Assembly (NCBI GenBank): GCA_005888515.1 | Contig: VAZR01000250.1 | Span: 1 to 8,395 of the forward strand | Source of the DNA: Alphaproteobacteria bacterium | Lineage (GTDB): Bacteria > Pseudomonadota > Alphaproteobacteria > ATCC43930 > CGMCC-115725 | Direction of reading: 5' to 3' | DNA length: 8,395 bases | Part shown: positions 3,801-8,395 of the stretch, one piece after another | Layout of the letters: every line of letters begins with the position of its first letter | Position numbering within the stretch: the stretch's first letter is position 1 | Program-made: the position numbers and the translations under genes | Notes under the pieces: model-generated | Database searches by the model: none | Told to the model about the DNA's origin: nothing | Seen by the model: only the letters and a program-made list of their open reading frames with translations

Positions 3801-6071
3801 TTGGCCGACAATCGTTTTCCCGTGGTCGGCATCGGCGCTTCCGCCGGCGGTGTCGAAGCGCTGCAGGCCTTTTTTGGGCCGATGCCGTCGGATCCCGGGA
3901 TGGCCTTTATCGTCGTCACGCATCTCGGCGAAGGCTACGAGAGCGCTCTTCCGCAGATCCTGAGCCGCTCGACCCAATTGCCGATCGCCGCGCTGCGCAA
4001 CGGCGAGACGATCGAGCCAAACCATGTCTATGTCCTGGCCTCGGACGCGGTGCCGACAATCCGTCGCGGCAAGCTGCGGCTGAACCCTCGCTCGGCCGGC
4101 CGGCGCGAATTCAACCCGATTGACGTGTTTTTTGCGTCCCTCGCCGAGGATCGCGGCGAGTATTCGGTGGCCGTAATCCTCTCCGGCACCGGTCACGATG
4201 GCACCCTCGGCGCCAAGGCGATCAAGGAGAAGGGCGGTTTGACGATCGCCCAGCAGACCGATCACACGGCGCCGCGCTACCCCGATATGCCGGCCAACGC
4301 GATCGCCTCGGGCGCGGTCGATCTGAAGGTTCCGGTCCAGGACATGGCCGGCAAGCTGGTCGAATACGTGCAGGGCCTCGGCACGCTCGACACCAGCGCC
4401 CGGCGCAATCACCCCGAGCGCCACCGCGTCGAAGAGGCGCGCCAGGCGATCTGCGACATCCTGCGCGACGAGCTCGGCCATAATTTCACCGGCTACAAGG
4501 ATCGAACCTTCCTGCGCCGGATCGAGCGCCGCATGCAAGTGCTCGAAATGCGGGATATCGATGATTACGTCGCGCGGCTGCGCGAAGACCGTCAGGAGGT
4601 CATCCAGCTCTTCCATGATCTGTTGATCGGCGTTACCGCGTTTTTCCGCGACAAGGACGCTTTCGACGGATTGGCGGAGCAAGTCATTCCGCAACTGCTC
4701 GCGGGCAAGAGCCCGAACGACCAGATCCGGGTTTGGGCGCCAGGCTGCGCCACCGGCGAGGAGGCCTACTCGATCGCCATCCTGCTGCTCGAGCGGATGG
4801 CGGTGCTGAAGGCGCGACCGAAGGTCGTCGTGTTCGCGACCGATATCGACGACCCGGCGATCGCCATTGCCCGGGCGGCACGCTATCCGGCGGCGATGCT
4901 GCAGGATGTCAGCCCACAGCGGATCGACCGCTTTTTCAGCGGCGACGGCGTCAGCTATACGCTCAGCAAGGAGGTGCGCGACCTGTGCATCTTCTCCTCG
5001 CACAGCGTGATCCGCGATCCGCCGTTCTCGCGGATCGACCTGATCTCGTGCCGCAATCTGTTGATCTATCTCGACAAGGAGCTGCAGCAGCAGCTGTTGC
5101 CGGTATTTCATTATGCGCTGCGGCCGGGCGGTTATCTGTTTCTCGGCACATCGGAAACCCTGGCCCAGCACGCCGAACTGTTCACCGCCGTTGATCGCAA
5201 GCACCGTATCTTTCAGCGCCGCGATTTACCGGGGATTTACCCCGGGTTGCCGCTCCTGATACCGCCCGGCCGGCGCAGCTTGGTCGAGCCGCGGCCGGCG
5301 ATCAGAAATCACACGACGTTGCCGTTGCGGCACGTCGTCGAAAACCGGGTCATCGAGCAATTCGCCCCGGCTCATGTCGTCGTGACGCGCGACGGCGACG
5401 TCATGCACTTCTCGAACCGCACCGGCAAGTATCTGGAAAGCGCGCCCGGAGCGCCGAGCCGCAACATCGTGGCGATGGCCCGCCGCGGACTGCGCCTCGA
5501 TTTGCGCGCCGCGCTGACCGAGGCCGTCGAGACCCGCCGCCCGGCCGGCCGCGCCGGCATCCGCGTCGAATTTGAGGATCGCATCCAGGTCGTCGACCTC
5601 GCGATCGAACCGTTGCCCGACCACGATGTCGAGCCGTTGTTGTTGGTCATCTTCTGCGATGTCGGCACGCCGCTGAGCCCCGACCGGATGCTGCCGGTGG
5701 TGACCGACGAGCTGGCCGCCTCGACCGAGCACCTCGAACACGAATTGCGCGACTCGCGCGAGCGGCTGCAATCGATTGTCGAGGAGTACGAAACCGCGCT
5801 CGAGGAGCTCAAATCCGCGAACGAAGAACTCGTCGATGAACGAGGAATTGCAATCGACCAACGAGGAGCTGGAGACCTCGCGCGAGGAGGCGCAATCGGT
5901 CAACGAGGAGCTCAACACCGTCAACAGCGAATTGCAGCGCAAGGTCGAGGAGATCGACCGGGCCAACGACAATCTGCGCAACCTGTTCGAGGGCACCGAG
6001 ATCGGCATGGTGTTTCTCGACAAGCAGCTGGTGATCCGCAGCTTCACGCCGGCGATCAGGGGCATCTTTAA
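3801..6071 (+). CDS. CheB-CheR fusion sensor, N-terminal part up to a frameshift
   Basis: A chemotaxis-type methylesterase/methyltransferase fusion. The CheB domain (about residues 7-190) has GIGASAGG with catalytic Ser14, VVTHLG with His41 and LSGTGHDG with Asp133, all intact. The CheR domain (about 215-475) has the helical N-terminal subdomain, the SAM-binding VWAPGCATGEEAYS (311-324), ATDID with Asp348, and SCRNLLIYLD (416-425). A PAS-like region (about 520-625, VVTRDGDVMHFSNRTGKYLE) leads into a coiled coil ending EEYETALEELKSANEEL. Such proteins can carry both receptor demethylation and methylation functions, usually with sensory and kinase modules attached. The similarity leaves this frame after CTC 5829-5831; the remaining roughly 79 codons to the TGA at 6069-6071 are out of frame. 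The start is TTG at 3801 with GGGGTG upstream; no ATG fits. No receptor gene is nearby. Confidence 0.85.
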   Translation: MADNRFPVVGIGASAGGVEALQAFFGPMPSDPGMAFIVVTHLGEGYESALPQILSRSTQLPIAALRNGETIEPNHVYVLASDAVPTIRRGKLRLNPRSAGRREFNPIDVFFASLAEDRGEYSVAVILSGTGHDGTLGAKAIKEKGGLTIAQQTDHTAPRYPDMPANAIASGAVDLKVPVQDMAGKLVEYVQGLGTLDTSARRNHPERHRVEEARQAICDILRDELGHNFTGYKDRTFLRRIERRMQVLEMRDIDDYVARLREDRQEVIQLFHDLLIGVTAFFRDKDAFDGLAEQVIPQLLAGKSPNDQIRVWAPGCATGEEAYSIAILLLERMAVLKARPKVVVFATDIDDPAIAIARAARYPAAMLQDVSPQRIDRFFSGDGVSYTLSKEVRDLCIFSSHSVIRDPPFSRIDLISCRNLLIYLDKELQQQLLPVFHYALRPGGYLFLGTSETLAQHAELFTAVDRKHRIFQRRDLPGIYPGLPLLIPPGRRSLVEPRPAIRNHTTLPLRHVVENRVIEQFAPAHVVVTRDGDVMHFSNRTGKYLESAPGAPSRNIVAMARRGLRLDLRAALTEAVETRRPAGRAGIRVEFEDRIQVVDLAIEPLPDHDVEPLLLVIFCDVGTPLSPDRMLPVVTDELAASTEHLEHELRDSRERLQSIVEEYETALEELKSANEELVDERGIAIDQRGAGDLARGGAIGQRGAQHRQQRIAAQGRGDRPGQRQSAQPVRGHRDRHGVSRQAAGDPQLHAGDQGHL

Positions 6072-6930
6072 TCTGAAGGAGATCGATCGCGGCCGGCCGC
6101 TGACCGATATCGTCAGCGGGGTCATCGATCTCGACCTGCGCAACGAAGTCGAGGCGGTGCTCGCCAACGGCCAAAGCCGCGAGCGCCGGGTCGTTGCGCG
6201 CGACGGCAAGGGGCATTACTTGATGCGGGTGTTGCCGTACCGCACCGCCGACCGGACCGTGGACGGGGTCCTGGTGACCTTCACCGACATCACCCGCATT
6301 ACCGAGATCGAGGCGTATCAGCGCGAGCTCAGCCAACGCATCGATACGATGCTCGAGATCGTGCTCGGTATCGCGCAGCGCAGCGCGGCCGTTGAAGCCG
6401 TCCCGGTGGAGTTGGTCGGGCGGCTGCAGGCCCTGGCTGGAATATACGAACTGGTGTCGCGAGCGAATTGGGGCGATGTTGCGCTTGCCGATCTGGCGGC
6501 CAAGGAATTGGGCAATTACGGTATCGGCCGCAACGGCCGCGTGGTGGTCGAAGGACCGCCGATCTTGCTGAAGGCAAGAGCGGCGGTAAACCTCGGCATG
6601 GTGCTGCATGAGCTGGCGGCCAATGCCGCGAGGGATGGCGCGTTGTCGGTGCCGCAAGGCCGGATCCGTGTCAGCTGGTCAATCGACCGGGCCAACACGC
6701 CCGAGGCTCGCCTCGTCATCCGCTGGCATGAGTCGGGCGGTCCGGCCGTCAAGCCGCCGGAGGGCAGGGGCTATGGCAGCGCGTTGATCGAAACCGCCCT
6801 GAACGAGCAGATCGGCGCCAGCGGCTCCATCGCCTTTGCCGATGGCGGGGTCGAGGCCTCGATATCGCTGCCATTATCGACCGGCCTCGTGGTACCGCAG
6901 GGCCCGGAAGAAGGCAAAAAGGGCGAATAA
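5833..6930 (+). CDS. CheB-CheR fusion sensor, C-terminal PAS and HWE-kinase-like part
   Basis: This is the continuation of the preceding gene in another frame. TCG at 5833 and ATG at 5836 read SMNEELQSTNEELETS, the standard continuation of the coiled coil, with only one base between it and the upstream frame where a codon is expected. Two bases therefore seem lost, and the restored protein would be about 1,043 residues. A PAS domain follows (about 5965-6300, LFEGTEIGMVFLDKQLVIRS), then an HWE-type kinase module: N-box HELAAN (from 6607), WHE (6724-6732) and GRGYGSALIE (from 6763). In the H-box the expected histidine is glutamine (CAA, 6334-6336, in ELSQRIDTML), so autophosphorylation in the usual way is unlikely. 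Separate translation from the ATG at 5836 is conceivable, but only GAAGAA precedes it. Confidence 0.8.
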   Translation, partial: SMNEELQSTNEELETSREEAQSVNEELNTVNSELQRKVEEIDRANDNLRNLFEGTEIGMVFLDKQLVIRSFTPAIRGIFNLKEIDRGRPLTDIVSGVIDLDLRNEVEAVLANGQSRERRVVARDGKGHYLMRVLPYRTADRTVDGVLVTFTDITRITEIEAYQRELSQRIDTMLEIVLGIAQRSAAVEAVPVELVGRLQALAGIYELVSRANWGDVALADLAAKELGNYGIGRNGRVVVEGPPILLKARAAVNLGMVLHELAANAARDGALSVPQGRIRVSWSIDRANTPEARLVIRWHESGGPAVKPPEGRGYGSALIETALNEQIGASGSIAFADGGVEASISLPLSTGLVVPQGPEEGKKGE

Positions 6931-6945
6931 AGCGGCACGCCCTTT
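6918..6945 (+). terminator. possible terminator hairpin at the end of the sensor gene
   Basis: AAAGGGCG (6918-6925) and CGCCCTTT (6938-6945) form a perfect eight-base stem with a 12-base loop that includes the stop codon of the sensor gene. The sequence after it (CCCTTCTC) is pyrimidine-rich without a T run, so termination on the plus strand would be weak. Read on the minus strand the stem is followed by T's, but no minus-strand gene needs it. Confidence 0.35.
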
Positions 6946-7057
6946 CCCTTCTCGCGTGGACGGCTTAATTTAAGATAAAGCACGGTGCGATGCCGCCTCG
7001 GTAAGCGTTTGTAAATTCGGGCGGTGATGGAGCCCGTTAAACAGCGAGACGCGGGAC

Positions 7058-7390
7058 ATGACAGAAGAATTTTCGCTGTCGCGCATCGAGTTGCCGGAAC
7101 GGCCGCGCTACGCTGCCGCGGTTACCGAGGATCTGCTGCTCGGCAGCCGCCGTCTGCGTCAGGCCTTTTTGCAGACGCCGATCCGCTTTGCCGGCCGTGA
7201 CGCGGCGCTTATCCGGGCCGGCGATCCCGAACCCTCGGTGGTCCTGATCCGCAGCGGCTTTGCGTTCCGTTCCTGCGAGCTGGCGGATGGGCGGCGGTCG
7301 ATCCTGCATATCCTGACGCCCTACGATATCGTCGGGCTCGACCATTTCGTGCTGCCGATCCGTGCATCGCTCTGCATATTTTGGCCGTGA
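7058..7390 (+). pseudogene. Crp/FNR-type regulator, N-terminal part, broken by deletion
   Basis: The first half of a cyclic-nucleotide-binding-type regulator. About residues 25-98 form the start of the beta-roll (TPIRFAGRDAALIRAGD, VVLIRSGFAFRSCELADGRR, ILHILTPYDIVGLDHFVL). After GTG CTG at 7349-7354 the similarity jumps to the end of the sensor domain in another frame, and this frame runs out at TGA 7388-7390. By comparison with the Crp fold, about 30 residues are missing, covering the last beta-strands and the region where CRP has its ligand-binding arginine. The break cannot be cured by a single-base change. The start ATG at 7058 has GCGGGAC just upstream. It follows the sensor gene on the same strand with a 127-base gap, so they may have separate promoters. 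Confidence 0.75.
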
Positions 7391-7776
7391 GCTCCGAGAC
7401 GCGGTGGCGCAGCGACCGGCTGGCGGCCAGCATCGGCCGGCTCGATGCCCAGGCGCGCATCTGCGTGATGCTGCTCGACCTTTACGAACGCCTGCGCCGG
7501 CATGGGTTGATCAGCCGCACGACCTACAATCTGCCGCTGACCCAGGAACAGATGGCCGATCACCTCGGCCTGACCCTCGTGCATGTCAACCGCACCCTGC
7601 GGCGGCTGCGCGAAGAGCGGATCGTGCTGGTCGACCGCCAGGTCGTGATCATCATGAATCTCGACCGGCTGCGCGAGTCCGCGCAGGGGCTGCCGCAACC
7701 CGCCGAGCTGCCGGAGCCTGTCATGCTGGCCGAGCGGATGCTGGCCGAAAACGCAGCGGGGGGGGGCATGAAATAA
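7354..7776 (+). pseudogene. Crp/FNR-type regulator, C-terminal DNA-binding part
   Basis: This continues the regulator in the second frame. From 7354 it reads ADPCIALHILAVSSETRW, the helix after the beta-roll, then RLDAQARICVMLLDLYERL, the long dimerisation helix. The Crp-type helix-turn-helix lies at about 7537-7617 (TQEQMADHLGLTLVHVNRTL followed by RRLREE), ending in the wing LVDRQVVII. The first possible start in this frame is TTG at 7381, with no clear ribosome site, so a free DNA-binding fragment is possible but speculative. The gene ends with a run of nine G (7758-7766) encoding glycines just before MK and the stop. Regulators of this subtype in alphaproteobacteria are common and mostly uncharacterised. 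The target is unknown. Confidence 0.78.
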
Positions 7777-8095
7777 TGCCGATAACGCTCGCTTCTCCCG
7801 AGAAACCAAACCGGCGCCGCTGACCCGAGCAAGGCGCTCCTTCTAATCGTCGTCCCCGGCGAAAGCCGGGACTCATCGCCGCGAGCGCACGAGCGGTTGA
7901 TCGATTGATCCCGGCCTTCGCCGGGAAGTCGTTTCTTCAAACGTACGCTGGGGTGGGAACGCGGCAGTGGCGCACGGCAAGGGTCCGAGATTTGCACTTC
8001 ACCTCGCTGGGGCTGGTAGTGTAAGCCAAGACATGCCGCGCCGGACCCCCTGTCCGACGCCGGCGGGGTGCGACCGCGTCTTTGCAGGAGCGAAC
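7777..8095. other. intergenic spacer with REP-like hairpin pair
   Basis: No coding region is supported in these 319 bases. They hold two related hairpins (7855-7925) and a weak promoter-like pair, TTGCAC at 7992-7997 and TAGTGT at 8017-8022, whose 19-base spacing is longer than ideal. A ribosome site AGGAG stands just before the ATG at 8096. The stretch between 7930 and 7990 shows nothing recognisable. Confidence 0.5.
7848..7930. repeat. REP-like palindromic repeat doublet in inverted orientation
   Basis: Two hairpins share the stem CCCGGC/GCCGGG. The first is 7855-7870 with loop GAAA; the second is 7910-7925 with loop CTTC, which is GAAG on the other strand. The second unit is the near-exact reverse complement of the first over about 18 bases (one loop difference), and 39 bases separate them. 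GC-rich repeats of this kind, scattered between genes, are typical of alphaproteobacterial genomes. They can act as transcript-end stabilisers or transposase-dependent REP elements. No T run follows, so simple termination is less likely. Confidence 0.65.
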
Positions 8096-8395
8096 ATGCC
8101 GAGGGTCAGTTACACGGCGCCAACCACGATCGATGATGCTGTAAAGGCTTTGGCCGCCAGCGCCGGTTTGGCGAAGGTTTTATCGGGCGGGACCGATCTT
8201 CTCGTTCAGCTGAAATCCGGGCGGGCCCGGCCTGAGCTGATCGTCGACACGAAGCGGATCCCGGGCATGATCGGGATCCGCGAGGAGGGCGACAAATTCG
8301 TCATCGGCGCCGCGACGCCGGGCGTCATGATCAGCGCCGACGAGCGCTTGGTGAAGGCCTACCCCGGCATTGTCGAAGGGGTCGATCTGATCGGC
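8096..8395 (+). CDS. molybdenum hydroxylase FAD-binding subunit (CoxM/XdhB-like), 5' part
   Basis: The first 100 codons of a gene that runs off the window. It is the medium subunit of the xanthine dehydrogenase/CO dehydrogenase family, which binds FAD and passes electrons from the iron-sulfur subunit to an acceptor; full-length proteins are about 270-300 residues. The N-terminal FAD domain is recognisable: YTAPTTIDDAVKAL at residues 6-19, the pyrophosphate-binding LSGGTDLLVQLKSG (29-42), LIVDTKRIPG (48-57) and the flavin-contacting GAATPGVMI (71-79). The substrate cannot be told from this subunit, because specificity lies in the large molybdopterin subunit, which would be expected downstream with the 2Fe-2S subunit. 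The ATG at 8096 is firmly placed by AGGAG just upstream. It stands apart from the signalling genes. Confidence 0.88.
   Translation, partial: MPRVSYTAPTTIDDAVKALAASAGLAKVLSGGTDLLVQLKSGRARPELIVDTKRIPGMIGIREEGDKFVIGAATPGVMISADERLVKAYPGIVEGVDLIG

Noticed and set aside
3774..5204. Long minus-strand open frame of 476 codons under the CheB-CheR gene
   Set aside because: It mirrors the codon pattern of the real plus-strand gene in GC-rich DNA and shows no recognisable domain.
5226..6657. Minus-strand open frames of 327 and 282 codons under the PAS/kinase-like part
   Set aside because: Shadows of the coding strand; the plus strand shows clear PAS, coiled-coil and kinase motifs.
6964..6974. Palindrome CTTAA-T-TTAAG ahead of the crp-like gene
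   Set aside because: It is perfect but short and AT-only at the core. The spacing does not fit the CtrA full site and no promoter could be built around it.
1..8395. CRISPR array, tRNA, rRNA, insertion sequence or attachment site
   Set aside because: No regularly spaced repeats, no tRNA-like cloverleaf, no transposase or integrase motifs and no terminal repeats were seen on either strand.

Overview
The window is GC-rich DNA with the look of a free-living alphaproteobacterium of the Rhizobiales/Rhodospirillales type. The grounds are the gene content (CheB/CheR fusion with an HWE-kinase tail, single-domain CheB with a zinc-finger-like tail, FliJ-like coiled-coil protein, Crp regulator of the alphaproteobacterial type, molybdenum hydroxylase FAD subunit) and the TTAA-type (CtrA-like) and GGAAC-type (EcfG-like) motifs in the spacers. 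The genus cannot be read from the sequence.

Layout. Positions 1-184 are an unusually AT-rich spacer with four TTAA motifs ahead of a small FliJ-like coiled-coil gene (185-550). A helical small gene (579-788, minus) and a 70-residue small gene (943-1155, plus) diverge from a shared spacer holding a possible EcfG-type promoter, an inverted repeat and an exact TTAA-N7-TTAA CtrA-like site. The ribosome-rescue hydrolase gene arfB follows on the minus strand (1172-1591). Then come a single-domain cheB broken by an internal deletion (1763-2763), a small minus gene (2818-3000), its plus-strand relative (3127-3315), and a relative of the 943 gene on the minus strand (3369-3578). A large CheB-CheR-PAS-coil-PAS-HWE sensor gene occupies 3801-6930. 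It is preceded by a terminator-like hairpin and split by a frameshift near 5832. A Crp/FNR regulator broken by a second internal deletion lies at 7058-7776. A 319-base spacer carries a REP-like pair of hairpins, and the window ends in the first 100 codons of a xanthine dehydrogenase/CO dehydrogenase-type FAD subunit (8096 onward).

How the pieces relate. The cheB-like, cheB/cheR and crp genes would make a sensory and regulatory block, but each of the three is interrupted in this copy. Two interruptions look like genuine deletions of tens of bases. The third looks like loss of two bases. The small genes and arfB between them are intact. Two families of small proteins each occur twice, ordered A(+) ... 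B(-) B'(+) A'(-), which is the order an old inverted duplication would leave. The kinase-like tail of the large sensor also lacks the phospho-accepting histidine. The region therefore reads as a stress/signalling accessory segment in which the large regulators are decaying, or as a sequence with local errors that need checking against reads.
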